Below are positions 9,723 through 18,855 of a DNA stretch of 64,000 nt, piece after piece. The DNA is from Hymenobacter perfusus (GTDB taxonomy: Bacteria; Bacteroidota; Bacteroidia; Cytophagales; Hymenobacteraceae), in assembly GCF_003944765.1 (NCBI RefSeq), contig NZ_RWIU01000003.1, positions 186,001-250,000 of the forward strand, read 5' to 3'. A program made the translations under genes and the position numbers. The notes beneath the pieces are model-generated. The model was not told the DNA's origin. It did not search any database and worked only from the letters and a program-made list of their open reading frames with translations. Every line of letters starts with the position of its first letter. The first letter of the stretch is position 1.

Positions 9723-12700
9723 TTAGAAGCCTACGTTAACACCGAAAGTGAACGTGCGGGCACGGGGGTAAAAGTTGTTGTCAATGCCGCCAGATATCTC
9801 AGGATCAAGTCCATCGTACTTCGTGACGAGGAACACATTCTGAACAGCAGCCGACAAACGTAAGTTTGCTTTTTCCGTGAAAATTTTACCCACGTTGTAG
9901 CCCAGCGTCACGTTCTCGCACCGCAGGAACGAGGCGTTTTCCATGTAATAATCCGAGAATAGCTGCTGCGTGTTGAAACCAGTGTTATAAATGCTGGTGG
10001 GCAGGTTGATCAGGTACTGCGTGGAGCCCTGGGCATTGGAGAAGTTACCCAGGTTAGCCGATACCGAGTTGTACACGTAGTTGCCCACGTTGCCGCGCAG
10101 CAGGAACGAGAGGTTTACTTTCCGGTACGCCAGGTTGGAAGAGAAGCCCAGTACTGCCAGCGGAGCCGCCTGCTTGTACTTGTAGTTATCGAGGTTGCTA
10201 ATGATGCCGTCGCCGTTGCGGTCAACATACACTCCTTCTACCGGCCGTCCGTTGCTGTCATACACCTGCTGACGCACGAAGAACGTGTTGTTAGGAGAGC
10301 CTACCGAGTTGATCTGGATGTTGCTGCCCGTACCACCCGGAATGCCACCGGTCAGGTAGCCTTGGAAACCAGGGGCCTGGTCGCCAAGCTCCGTGATTTT
10401 GGTTTTGTTGTACGCAGCGTTGAAGTTAACGTCCCAGTTCCAGTCGGTTGAGCGAACTGGCGCCAAGTTCAGGTTAAGCTCGATACCCCGGTTGCGCAGC
10501 GAGCCGATGTTGGCATTAAGCTGGTTGGTGAGGTTGGCTCCGGCCGGTACGTCCACGAACGACAGCAGGTCTTCAGAAGTACGCTCATACACGTCGAGGG
10601 AGCCCGAAACGCGGTTATCAAAGAAGCCGTAGTCCAGACCAGCGTTCCAGGTAGCCGTAGTTTCCCACCGTAGACCCTCGTTGTAGCCCGAAGGACGTAG
10701 CGTGGTTACGCCGTTGTATTGTGCGGCGGAGTTGCCTAGTACATAACGGGGCAAATAATCGTAGGTGCCACCAACGTCCTGCTGGCCCGTGCGGCCCCAT
10801 CCGGCGCGCAGCTTCAGCTCCGAGATGGTGCTGCTGTTTGCCAGAAATTCTTCTCCCTTCAGACGCCAGCCCAAGCCAAGGGCCGGGAAAATGCCGCTAC
10901 GGTTGCCATCGGCAAAACGGGAGGTGTTATCGTTCCGAACAGTGGCCGTGAGCAGGTAGCGGTCCTTCACGTTCAGGGTCGTACGACCAAAGAAGGACAG
11001 TAAGACGAGCTTGCTATAATAGCCCGGCACAATCAGTCTGTCGTCGGGGTTCACCAACGTAGTTCGGTCGAAGCGGTAAGCCAGGAAGTTGTCGCCTTTG
11101 TTTACGAAATCCTGGTAGGAGTGACCTGCCTGAATATCGAAGCGGGTGCCACCGAACTGCTTGCCGTAGGCCAGATATCCCTCCAGCAGGCGCATGTCCT
11201 TCTTCTGGTTGTACTGGGTAAAGCGGCCGCTACGGTTGGGGTCGGTGCGGTCCTGGGCATTGAAGTTGCCGAAGTCGAACGGGTTGGTGGTAGCGGAGCC
11301 TTCACCACGGGCAATGTCCGTAGCCAGGTTCAGGTTGGCACGCAGGCCTTCCACCCCGTGGATTTTATAATCAAACTGTACGTTACCGATCAGGCGCTTC
11401 ACGTCGCTGACGTTGTTGGTGTTCTCCAGTGCTGCTACCGGGTTGCCGATGGCCTGCCCCAGAGGGTTACCGTTGGCCTGCAGAAACTGAAAGTACCCGC
11501 CATACGGAGCATAGCGCGCTTCTGCGCTACGCACGGGCTGGGTGGGGTCGAACAGTACGGCGTTGCCAATCTGGCCGCCGTCGATGAAGCGGTTGTCAAT
11601 CTGCGTCCCCTTGGCATTGATGTCAATGCGCAGGTGGTCGTCGAACAGCATCGGCGAAAGGCTGATGGAGCCGGAATTACGCTTGAGTTTGTTGGTGATG
11701 ACAATACCTTCCTGGTAAAGATTGCCGTAAGAAACCCGGAACGGAATTTTGGCCGCGCTGCCCGTCAGGCTAACGGAATTGTCATAGGTAGCGGCGGTAC
11801 GGAAAATCTCATCCTGCCAGTTCGTAGAGGCTGAGCCCAGCGTCCCGATCTGGGTAGTAGAGCCATTCGCCCGTACGATATCGGCCAGTTGCTGGGCGTT
11901 GAGTACGTCGTACGTTTTAGTGCGGCTGGAAACAGACGTCTGCGACGACAGATTGACCGTCAGTTTTTCGCCCTGCAAGCCTTTCTTGGTGGTAATCAGA
12001 ATAACCCCGTTGGAAGCCCGGTTACCATAAATAGCCAACGCCGAGGCGTCTTTCAGCACGGTAACACTCTCAATATCGTTGGGGTTAATCAACGTCAGTG
12101 GATTGGATGCACCCGAAATGCCATCCTTGTCCACGGGTACTCCGTCAATGATATACAACGGGTCGTTGCTGGCATTGAGGGAGGAGTTGCCGCGAATACG
12201 GACCGTAGAAGCCGAACCAGGAGCACCGCCTCCGGTGGTAATGCTCACGCCGGCAATTTTGCCCTGCACCAACTGCTCAGGGTTGGTTACCTGCCCCTTC
12301 ACGAAGTCCTTGGCCTGCACGGAGGTTACGGCACCGGTAATGTCCTGCTTGCGCTGCACACCATAACCTACTACCACGGCTTCGTTCAGCAGCGTCGTGT
12401 TTTCCGACAATGTCAGGCTGCTGACGGCCGTGTTCTGGCCGGCCGTTACGCTGATGGTCTGGCGCTGCGTGGTGTAGCCCACGAACGACATAATGAGCGT
12501 GTGCGGGCCGGAAGGAACATTCTGGATAGAGAAAGAACCATCAGAGTTGGTGGAGCCGCCGAGGCTGGTACCTTCAATAAGTACCGTTACGCCGGGCATG
12601 CCTTCGCCTTTCTCGTCCAGCACACGGCCGCTTACCGTCCCGATTCCCTGAGCGTATGCGCTGCTCACGCTCGCACCGGCGAGCAGGACCGGCAACGCCA

Positions 12701-12725
12701 GTTTCGCTAGATAGGGGTGTTTCAT
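9723..12725 (-). CDS. SusC/RagA TonB-linked outer-membrane transporter (starch locus)
   Basis: A 1000-residue TonB-dependent porin and first gene of the minus-strand susCDE operon. After a signal peptide (about 1-26) comes a carboxypeptidase-D-like regulatory domain (GTVSGRVLDEKGEGMPGVTV), then the plug domain with AVVVGYGVQRKQDITGAV and the RagA signature SNDPLYIIDGVPVD. The remainder is a 22-strand-type barrel rich in aromatic and Asn residues, ending TFGVNVGF. It imports oligosaccharides using TonB energy. The promoter must lie within the AT-rich region 12726-13673. Confidence 0.95.
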   Translation of the reverse strand: MKHPYLAKLALPVLLAGASVSSAYAQGIGTVSGRVLDEKGEGMPGVTVLIEGTSLGGSTNSDGSFSIQNVPSGPHTLIMSFVGYTTQRQTISVTAGQNTAVSSLTLSENTTLLNEAVVVGYGVQRKQDITGAVTSVQAKDFVKGQVTNPEQLVQGKIAGVSITTGGGAPGSASTVRIRGNSSLNASNDPLYIIDGVPVDKDGISGASNPLTLINPNDIESVTVLKDASALAIYGNRASNGVILITTKKGLQGEKLTVNLSSQTSVSSRTKTYDVLNAQQLADIVRANGSTTQIGTLGSASTNWQDEIFRTAATYDNSVSLTGSAAKIPFRVSYGNLYQEGIVITNKLKRNSGSISLSPMLFDDHLRIDINAKGTQIDNRFIDGGQIGNAVLFDPTQPVRSAEARYAPYGGYFQFLQANGNPLGQAIGNPVAALENTNNVSDVKRLIGNVQFDYKIHGVEGLRANLNLATDIARGEGSATTNPFDFGNFNAQDRTDPNRSGRFTQYNQKKDMRLLEGYLAYGKQFGGTRFDIQAGHSYQDFVNKGDNFLAYRFDRTTLVNPDDRLIVPGYYSKLVLLSFFGRTTLNVKDRYLLTATVRNDNTSRFADGNRSGIFPALGLGWRLKGEEFLANSSTISELKLRAGWGRTGQQDVGGTYDYLPRYVLGNSAAQYNGVTTLRPSGYNEGLRWETTATWNAGLDYGFFDNRVSGSLDVYERTSEDLLSFVDVPAGANLTNQLNANIGSLRNRGIELNLNLAPVRSTDWNWDVNFNAAYNKTKITELGDQAPGFQGYLTGGIPGGTGSNIQINSVGSPNNTFFVRQQVYDSNGRPVEGVYVDRNGDGIISNLDNYKYKQAAPLAVLGFSSNLAYRKVNLSFLLRGNVGNYVYNSVSANLGNFSNAQGSTQYLINLPTSIYNTGFNTQQLFSDYYMENASFLRCENVTLGYNVGKIFTEKANLRLSAAVQNVFLVTKYDGLDPEISGGIDNNFYPRARTFTFGVNVGF

Positions 12726-13673
12726 TGAAAAAGAGTTAGGGGTTGAAATGGATTTTTCCGGTCAGACCGGAGTGGGAATTTAGTGGTCCTTCTCAGCGGA
12801 AAGCGAGTACGATACTAGGTGAGTGACCCATTCTGTACTGACTGCTTTATTCCGTGCTCAACATCACCAAATCGTTAAGAAACACCGCAAGTTAAAGGGT
12901 TCGACCAGATAAAAACAATGCCCTCTAGATAGTAAGTGGGTTTCTTTATAATTGGATTTTGCAGCGGTCTGCCGATCAGGTACACTGGAAGAGAAGTTTA
13001 GCCTTGCGCCGGAGAGGGTGGAGGACTGTAAGAAACACAGGTGTCAGTACCCCATAAAAGCCCTTATAATTCCTGATTTGCTAATAAAGAGTGGCAATGG
13101 AAGGTAGTTTTAGATTGATAATATATAATGTTGTATTGACTAATGTGCTCCTCAGGGGTTGGCTTGTGGGAAGCTTTTTATGCTAAGCATGTTTGCATGA
13201 TCAGATACTGAATTGATAGTGTGTTGACCGAATATAGATAGCAATGGGAGTAGTTGTGGTGTTTGTGGAGGGGTTTGCCGATGAATATTCTGAATATTTG
13301 AATTCATTGGCCTGCAAATGCAGGCGTAGCCAGTATCAACAAGGGACTGGTTATTTGGTATGAAATGGGTTTGCCATTGTGGGTCTTTTTTGTATATATT
13401 CTAGGGAGGTAAGGCTGTCTGAAATGAGGTGTAAAAAACAGGGATTTGGCAGATGCGTGGAGTAACTGGCGGTTGCTGTTTCGTAAGGGCTTACTTACTG
13501 GCTGTGGCTCAGGGAGTCAAAGAACGGATATGGCATTTTCCCGGAAAAGTACAGGTTGACTTTGCTCGGTATTTCGCCCGTACCAACTCCGCTTGCAGAA
13601 AATATTCCCAGCTCTGCCGCGTCCGGCTACAAATGGTGGTAGCTTGCTTTTTCTTTCCACTCACTTTCTTTCC
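12726..13673. other. long AT-rich intergenic region between susC and esterase
   Basis: 948 bases with no convincing gene; the ORF at 13453-13677 lacks coding character. It must contain the divergent promoters of the susCDE operon and the esterase, but no exact TAnnTTTG element was found. Small structures seen are a 6-bp-stem hairpin in the susC 5' region (12757-12771), a short AATATTC-rich palindromic patch (13281-13307) and a GCCTGC/GCAGGC hairpin (13310-13325). It is the largest AT-rich spacer in the window. Confidence 0.55.
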
Positions 13674-15095
13674 ATGAATCGTTTTCTGTTGAGCAGTATG
13701 CTTACTTTGTCTGTGGGCAATGTGCTAGCTCAGACCACCTTTCGCCTGACAACGGTGCCGGCATCTACCCCCGCCAGGGCTACCCTGTATATGGCAGGCT
13801 CCTTTAATAACTGGAACCCAGGTAATGCTCCGCACGCCTTCACCCGTGCAGCCGATGGTACCTATCAACTGATTTTGCCCGCCAGTGTTACGGGCAGTAT
13901 AGAGTTCAAATTCACTCGGGGCAGCTGGGCAAATGTGGAGTCGGATGCCCAGAATAACGATATCAGCAACCGACAGTACACTGTGGGCAGTGGCCCGGCT
14001 ACTGTAGAACTGCAGGTGGTGAACTGGAAAGATATGGGCACTACCGGTGGGAGTTGCCAGAGCACGGCCCTGCAGCCCAACGTGCGGGTTGTCAGCACTG
14101 CCTTCCAGATGCCGCAGCTGGGGCGTACGCGCCGCATCTGGGTGTATCTGCCCAACGACTACAGCACGGCTCCGACCAAGCGTTATCCCGTGGTGTACAT
14201 GCACGACGGCCAGAACGTATTCGATAACTGCACCAGCTTCTCGGGCGAGTGGGGCGTGGATGAAACCCTGAGCCAGCTGCAGCAGCAGGGCCTCGATGCA
14301 ACGGGCTCCATCGTGGTGGCCGTGGACAATGGCGGTGCCGACCGGCTCAACGAAATGTCGCCCTGGAACAACCCCCAGTACGGCGGCGGCCAAGGCGACC
14401 AGTACGTGGATTTCCTGGCCCAGACGCTCAAACCCTACATCGACCAGCAGTACCGTACCCTCACTGGCCGCGAGTACACGGGCATTGCGGGCAGCAGCAT
14501 GGGCGGGCTGATTTCCACTTACGCCGCCTTGAAGTATCCGCAGGTATACAGTAAAGTGGGCGTGTTCTCGCCGGCCTTCTGGTTTGCCGATAAGCCTTTG
14601 TTCCAGTATTTGCGGCAGCATCCGGCTAACCCAGCCACGCGGTTCTACTTTGTGAGCGGCAGCACGGAAAGCCAGACGATGGTGCCGCTGATGCAGGCCA
14701 TGCGTGACTCCTTGGCGGCAGGTGGCGTGCCAGCTGCCAACCTGAGTTTCAATGCCAAAGCCGACGGGCAGCACGCCGAATGGTTCTGGAAACGGGAATT
14801 TTCGGCGGCCTACCAATGGCTGATGCAGCCGGCCGTAATGACCGGCAATCGGCCAGGGATGGCACTGGCGTTCAGCGCATATCCCAATCCGGCTAAAGAC
14901 CGCCTGACGCTGCAGTTGCCTATTGCTGCCCGCGAGGCCCGCGTGGAAGTGGTAGACCCGAGCGGGCGAGTAGTGCTCAAAGAAAAGCTGAAAGCCGGGG
15001 GCGTACTCGACGTAAGTCAACTGACTAAAGGCCAGTACCTGTTACGGGTAACGGCTGGCCGGATGCAGGGTACGCAGGCGCTGGTGAAGGAGTAA
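13674..15095 (+). CDS. secreted esterase with N-terminal starch-binding-like domain and T9SS tag
   Basis: A 473-residue secreted protein. The ATG at 13674 is preferred because it is followed directly by a signal peptide (MNRFLLSSMLTLSVGNVLAQ); the upstream frame extension lacks one. Residues 20-120 form a CBM20/48-like domain (YMAGSFNNWNPGNAPHAF). The middle is a Fes/IroE-type alpha/beta-hydrolase esterase with YPVVYMHDGQNVFD and the nucleophile elbow GSSMGG, then DGQHAEWFW carrying the likely catalytic His. The C-terminal 80 residues are a T9SS type A tag (YPNPAKDRLTLQL). The natural ester is unknown; the glucan-binding domain and locus suggest an acylated alpha-glucan. Confidence 0.85.
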   Translation: MNRFLLSSMLTLSVGNVLAQTTFRLTTVPASTPARATLYMAGSFNNWNPGNAPHAFTRAADGTYQLILPASVTGSIEFKFTRGSWANVESDAQNNDISNRQYTVGSGPATVELQVVNWKDMGTTGGSCQSTALQPNVRVVSTAFQMPQLGRTRRIWVYLPNDYSTAPTKRYPVVYMHDGQNVFDNCTSFSGEWGVDETLSQLQQQGLDATGSIVVAVDNGGADRLNEMSPWNNPQYGGGQGDQYVDFLAQTLKPYIDQQYRTLTGREYTGIAGSSMGGLISTYAALKYPQVYSKVGVFSPAFWFADKPLFQYLRQHPANPATRFYFVSGSTESQTMVPLMQAMRDSLAAGGVPAANLSFNAKADGQHAEWFWKREFSAAYQWLMQPAVMTGNRPGMALAFSAYPNPAKDRLTLQLPIAAREARVEVVDPSGRVVLKEKLKAGGVLDVSQLTKGQYLLRVTAGRMQGTQALVKE

Positions 15096-15106
15096 AGCCA
15101 CAAGCT

Positions 15107-15185
15107 GTCATTCCGAACGGAGTGCGGAAGCTGGGTTACGTCGTTTACCTGCCTAACCCAGATTTCCCGCTTCGCTCGGCATGAC
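15107..15185. repeat. intergenic inverted repeat, family IR-E
   Basis: About 79 bases bounded by GTCATTCC and its near-complement GGCATGAC, with CTGGGTTA and TAACCCAG as inner arms. It follows the esterase stop and can fold as a long hairpin, so it may double as a terminator before the trp promoter. Confidence 0.65.
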
Positions 15186-15234
15186 AGTGGTGGGGACAAC
15201 GTTGCGGTCCGAACAATAAAATTCGGGCCTACTG

Positions 15235-15264
15235 TTGTGTCGATCCGAACCCGGTGTACATTTG
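15235..15264 (+). promoter_or_regulatory. trp operon promoter (TTG-N19-TACATTTG)
   Basis: TTG at 15235-15237 is followed by exactly 19 bases and then TACATTTG at 15257-15264, a full match to the Bacteroidota -33/-7 consensus. It lies 33 bases upstream of the first trp leader-peptide ATG. Confidence 0.8.
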
Positions 15265-15297
15265 CACCGTTCAACGCCCCAAACCTAAATTTCGGCA

Positions 15298-15375
15298 ATG
15301 ACCCCTTCGATGAACCTGCAAGCTTGGTGGTGGCCCTACGGAAATTCCGGACGGGACAGCCTGTGCGTGCGTTAA
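15298..15375 (+). CDS. trpL: trp leader peptide with three consecutive Trp codons
   Basis: A 25-codon ORF from ATG 15298, with an in-frame alternative ATG at 15310 (21 codons), that ends at TAA 15373-15375. It reads MTPSMNLQAWWWPYGNSG and ends DSLCVR; the three TGG codons are at 15325-15333. It sits between a consensus promoter and a terminator just upstream of trpE, the classic layout of a Trp-sensing attenuator. The stretch CGGACGGG (15348-15355) just after the Trp codons can pair with 15415-15422 in the terminator's left arm (seven of eight bases). Ribosome stalling on scarce Trp-tRNA would therefore favour antitermination. Confidence 0.85.
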   Translation: MTPSMNLQAWWWPYGNSGRDSLCVR

Positions 15376-15410
15376 GGTATCGAACTACTTTCTTCGCAAC
15401 GACTCTACAG

Positions 15411-15439
15411 AAAGCCCGGCCGCCCGCCGGGCTTTTTTT
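15411..15439 (+). terminator. trp attenuator terminator
   Basis: A perfect 10-bp stem (arms 15411-15420 and 15426-15435, loop CGCCC) running into seven T. It lies 36 bases after the trpL stop and 51 bases before the trpE ATG, so it must be read through for trp expression. Confidence 0.85.
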
Positions 15440-15489
15440 GTTGCCCGGCGCTGGCTACTCCTTCTTCACCACCACAACCAGCCCCGCTC

Positions 15490-16905
15490 ATGCAAACCTA
15501 CCAGCTCACCACCCGTCACCTGCGCGTTCTGGCCGATACCGTAACGCCCGTTGGCCTCTACCTGCGCTTGCGCGACCGGTACGACAACTGTCTGCTGCTG
15601 GAAAGCTCCGATTACCACGGCCAGCAGAACGCATTCAGCTACCTAGCGTTCGACCCGCTGGCCCGCTTCGAGCTGCGCGGCCGGGAGCTGACCCTCACGC
15701 TGCCCGACGATACCACCGAAACCGAGACGCTGGACTCGCCCCGCGCGGCTCTGGCCCGCCTGCAGGCCTTTGCCGCCAGCTTCCAGACCGAGGATACCGG
15801 CCACGACTTTATTACTGGCGGGCTGTTCGGATACCTGGGCTACGAGGCCGTGCAGGCCTTTGAGGATCTCACTCTCAACCCCGAAAAGCAGCCCGCCGGC
15901 CAGATTCCGGACATCCTGTACGGCACCTACCGCTACGTCATTGCCATCAACCACTTCCGCAACGAGCTGTACGTGTTCGAGCACACGCTCCAGGGCCAGG
16001 AAGTGGACGAGGACGGACTAACCAAGCTGGTGAACCTGATCCGTAACCCCTCGCTGCCCGATTTCAAATTCCGGACGGAAGGGGAGGAGCAGACCAATCA
16101 GACCGACGAGGAGTTCCTCGGGGTGCTGGCTCAGGGCCAGCAGCATTGCCGGGTGGGCGACGTGTTTCAGATTGTGTTGTCGCGCCGCTTTCAGCAGGGC
16201 TTTTCGGGCGACGAGTTCAATGTGTACCGGGCGCTGCGCTCCATCAATCCCTCGCCCTACCTGTTCTACTTCGATTACGGTTCCTTCAAGATTTTCGGGT
16301 CGTCGCCGGAGGCGCAGGTGCGCATTCAGGGCCGCGAGGCCAGTTTGTTCCCGATTGCGGGCACCTTCCGCCGCACCGGCCACGACGCCGAGGACGCCAC
16401 CCTGGCCCAGCAGCTGGCCGACGACCCCAAGGAAAACGCCGAGCACGTGATGCTGGTGGACCTGGCCCGCAACGACCTGGCCCGCCACGGCGACAACGTG
16501 CGCGTGAAAACCTTCCGCGAAATCCAGTTCTACTCGCACGTGATTCACCTGGTGAGCGAGGTGAATGCCACCCTGGCCGCCGGCACTAACTCCCTGCAGG
16601 TGGTGGCCGATACCTTCCCGGCCGGCACGCTCTCGGGCGCCCCCAAGCACCGCGCCATGCAGCTTATTGATGGCCTGGAACCCACTGCCCGCGGCTACTA
16701 CGGCGGCGCCATCGGCCACCTGGGCTTCAATGGCGACTTCAACCACGCCATCATGATCCGCTCGTTCCTGAGCACCGCCGGCCAGCTTTACTTTCAGGCC
16801 GGGGCCGGCGTTGTAGCCGCCTCCGACATCAACTCCGAACTCAACGAAGTGCACCACAAGCTGGCCGCCCTGCGCAAGGCGTTGCAGGCCGCGGAAGTCA
16901 TTTAA
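15490..16905 (+). CDS. trpE: anthranilate synthase component I
   Basis: This 471-residue enzyme converts chorismate to anthranilate with ammonia from TrpG, the first committed step to tryptophan. The N-terminal LLES motif (L36-S39), part of the Trp-binding feedback pocket, is intact. The chorismate-binding domain shows PIAGTFRRTG, DLARNDLARHG, GTLSGAPKHRAMQLID and GGAIGHLGFNGDFNHAIMI. It is the first structural gene after the trpL attenuator. The next gene, trpG, encodes its glutaminase partner. Confusion with PabB or isochorismate synthase is unlikely given the LLES motif and the operon. Confidence 0.96.
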   Translation: MQTYQLTTRHLRVLADTVTPVGLYLRLRDRYDNCLLLESSDYHGQQNAFSYLAFDPLARFELRGRELTLTLPDDTTETETLDSPRAALARLQAFAASFQTEDTGHDFITGGLFGYLGYEAVQAFEDLTLNPEKQPAGQIPDILYGTYRYVIAINHFRNELYVFEHTLQGQEVDEDGLTKLVNLIRNPSLPDFKFRTEGEEQTNQTDEEFLGVLAQGQQHCRVGDVFQIVLSRRFQQGFSGDEFNVYRALRSINPSPYLFYFDYGSFKIFGSSPEAQVRIQGREASLFPIAGTFRRTGHDAEDATLAQQLADDPKENAEHVMLVDLARNDLARHGDNVRVKTFREIQFYSHVIHLVSEVNATLAAGTNSLQVVADTFPAGTLSGAPKHRAMQLIDGLEPTARGYYGGAIGHLGFNGDFNHAIMIRSFLSTAGQLYFQAGAGVVAASDINSELNEVHHKLAALRKALQAAEVI

Positions 16906-17030
16906 GTAATGAGTAGTGGGTATTGAGTAGTGAGACAGATGAGCAGAGTCCGGCTTGCTCGCCGGTGCTTCGCCTGGCTTCCCTCAATACACTACTAATC
17001 TATCTACTCACTACTTAGTACTCTCTACTG
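16904..17030. repeat. inverted repeat in trpE-trpG spacer, family IR-G
   Basis: The left arm, with repeats of GAGTAGTG and ATTGAGTAG, is roughly mirrored by CACTACTAATC and CTACTCACTACTTAG on the right. It fills nearly the whole spacer and overlaps the trpE stop codon. No T-run follows. Confidence 0.6.
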
Positions 17031-17034
17031 AACC

Positions 17035-17601
17035 ATGAACATTCTCGTTCTCGACAACTACGACTCCTTTACCTATAACCTCGTGCAGGTGCTACGGGAG
17101 CTGGGGCATACCAGCAACGTAACCGTGATTCGCAACGACAAGCTGGCCGTGGACGACGTAGCGGCCTACGACGCGGTGCTGCTGTCGCCCGGCCCCGGCG
17201 TGCCCTCGGATGCCGGGCTGATGCCCGAAATCATCCGCCGCTATGCGCCTTCCAAGCGGATTCTGGGCGTGTGCCTGGGCCACCAGGGCTTGGCCGAGAG
17301 CTTCGGCGGGGAGCTGTACAACCTGCCCCAGGTGCTACACGGCCTCGCCACCGACGCCCACCTCACCACCGCCGACAAGCTGTTCGAAGGCCTGCCCGAC
17401 ACCTTTAAAGTAGGCCGCTACCACAGCTGGAGCGTACGCCCCGAGAGCGTCCCCGCCGAGCTGGAAGTCACGGCGCTGGATGCCGACGGCCAGGTGCTGG
17501 CCTTCCGTCATCGGGAGTACGACGTGCGCGGCGTACAGTTCCACCCCGAGTCCATCCTCACCGAGCACGGCCACCAGATGCTGCGCAACTGGCTGAGTTG
17601 A
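17035..17601 (+). CDS. trpG: anthranilate synthase component II (glutamine amidotransferase)
   Basis: A 188-residue class I glutamine amidotransferase that releases ammonia from glutamine for TrpE. The oxyanion loop LLSPGPGVPSDAG, nucleophile C80 in GVCLGHQ, and the His-Glu pair in VQFHPES are all present, so it should be catalytically active. The length is typical of a stand-alone subunit. In many bacteria this subunit also serves PabB in folate synthesis; the trp operon position indicates Trp as its main job. An inverted repeat separates it from trpE, and another from trpD. Confidence 0.95.
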   Translation: MNILVLDNYDSFTYNLVQVLRELGHTSNVTVIRNDKLAVDDVAAYDAVLLSPGPGVPSDAGLMPEIIRRYAPSKRILGVCLGHQGLAESFGGELYNLPQVLHGLATDAHLTTADKLFEGLPDTFKVGRYHSWSVRPESVPAELEVTALDADGQVLAFRHREYDVRGVQFHPESILTEHGHQMLRNWLS

Positions 17602-17612
17602 ACAGGCTAAAT

Positions 17613-17711
17613 GTAGAGACGCAATATTTTGCGTCTCGTCGTTGAACGCTAATAGTAGCGCGGAGCTAACAACATCAGCACGCGGCAAGACGCAAAATAT
17701 TGCGTCTCTAC
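17613..17711. repeat. inverted repeat IR-A, copy 1 (trpG-trpD spacer)
   Basis: About 99 bases with terminal inverted repeats GTAGAGACGCAATATT and AATATTGCGTCTCTAC, and inner boxes TCGTTGAACG and ACAACATCAGCA. The same ends recur at six other intergenic sites in the window. Confidence 0.85.
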
Positions 17712-17766
17712 CTCCGGCAATTACCTACCCAATTCCCCCCAAACCCGTCTTCGTGGCGGTCTGATT

Positions 17767-18756
17767 GTGAAACAGATTCTCAATAAACTATTCGACCAGC
17801 AGTTGCTGACTCATCCCGAGGCGCTGGAAGCCATGCTGCGCATTGGGCAGGGCGAGGCCAACGCGTCGGAAATGGCGGCCTTCATGAGCGTGTACCGGAT
17901 GCGGCCCATTTCGGTGCCGGAGCTGGCGGGCTTCCGCGAGGCCCTGCTGAGCCTCAGCCGCGACCCGGAGCTGGGCACCCGCGACACGGTGGATATTGTG
18001 GGCACCGGCGGCGATGGCAAGGACACGCTCAACATCAGCACGCTGGCCTGCTTTGTGGTGGCCGGGGCCGGCTACAAGGTTACCAAGCACGGCAACATCG
18101 GCGTGTCGTCGGTGTGCGGGTCGTCGGATGTGCTGCAGCAGCTGGGCGTGGAGTTTGGCGTCGGCAACGACGTGCTGCAGCGGCAGCTGGAGCGGGCCGG
18201 TATCTGCTTTCTGCACGCCCCGGCCTTCCACCCGGCCATGCGCCACGCCGGGCCGGTGCGCCGGGAGCTGGGCGTGCGCACGTTCTTCAACATTCTGGGC
18301 CCGCTGGTGAACCCCGCGCGGCCGAAGTTTCAGGTGGCGGGCACCTTCAGCCTGGAGCTGCTGCGCCTCTACCACTACCTGCTCCAGCAAACCGACACCC
18401 GCTACGCTGTGGTGCACGCTTTGGATGGCTACGATGAACTCTCGCTGACGGCCGCCGCAAAGCTGGCCACGCCCGAGGGGGAGCGGGTGGTATGGGCCGC
18501 CGACCTGGGCCTGACTTTGAACCGCCCCGAGGAGTTGGCCGGCGGCCGCACCGCCGCCGAATCGGCCGGTATTTTTGTTGATGTACTGGAAGGCCGCGCC
18601 ACCCGTGCCCAGCGCGACGTAGTAACGGCCAACGCGGCCCTGGCCATCGGCTGCCTGGAACCCACTTTCAGCTTCGCCGACAGCCTGGCCGCCGCCCGCG
18701 AGTCGCTGGATTCCGGCCGCGCCCGCCAGGCACTGCGGACACTCATTAGTTGTTAG
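17767..18756 (+). CDS. trpD: anthranilate phosphoribosyltransferase
   Basis: This 329-residue enzyme transfers phosphoribose from PRPP to anthranilate. The start is a GTG at 17767, since KQILNKLFDQQLLT is the usual family N-terminus. The PRPP and Mg site GTGGDGKDTLNIST, the KHGN loop in VTKHGNIGVSS, and DELS in GYDELSLT are present. Its stop TAG (18754-18756) falls inside the following inverted repeat of TTAGTTGTTAG units. It lies fourth in the trp operon, between trpG and trpC. Confidence 0.95.
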   Translation: MKQILNKLFDQQLLTHPEALEAMLRIGQGEANASEMAAFMSVYRMRPISVPELAGFREALLSLSRDPELGTRDTVDIVGTGGDGKDTLNISTLACFVVAGAGYKVTKHGNIGVSSVCGSSDVLQQLGVEFGVGNDVLQRQLERAGICFLHAPAFHPAMRHAGPVRRELGVRTFFNILGPLVNPARPKFQVAGTFSLELLRLYHYLLQQTDTRYAVVHALDGYDELSLTAAAKLATPEGERVVWAADLGLTLNRPEELAGGRTAAESAGIFVDVLEGRATRAQRDVVTANAALAIGCLEPTFSFADSLAAARESLDSGRARQALRTLISC

Positions 18757-18849
18757 TTGTCAGTTGCTGGTTGTCAGGTCGCTCATCTACGCATAGTGAA
18801 CCTGATAACCAGCAACTGACAACTCACAACCAACAACTGACAACTAACC
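18746..18849. repeat. inverted repeat in trpD-trpC spacer, family IR-F
   Basis: TTAGTTGTTAGTTGTCAGTT on the left is mirrored by AACTGACAACTAACC on the right, with degenerate GTTG/CAAC units between. It includes the trpD stop codon. Similar CAACCAACAACC units occur inside the topoisomerase III coding sequence at 45408-45437. Confidence 0.7.
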
Positions 18850-18855
18850 AACACC

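Noticed and set aside
13453..13677. A 74-codon ORF just before the esterase
   Set aside because: No signal, motif or start context; it overlaps the esterase start and lies in AT-rich spacer.
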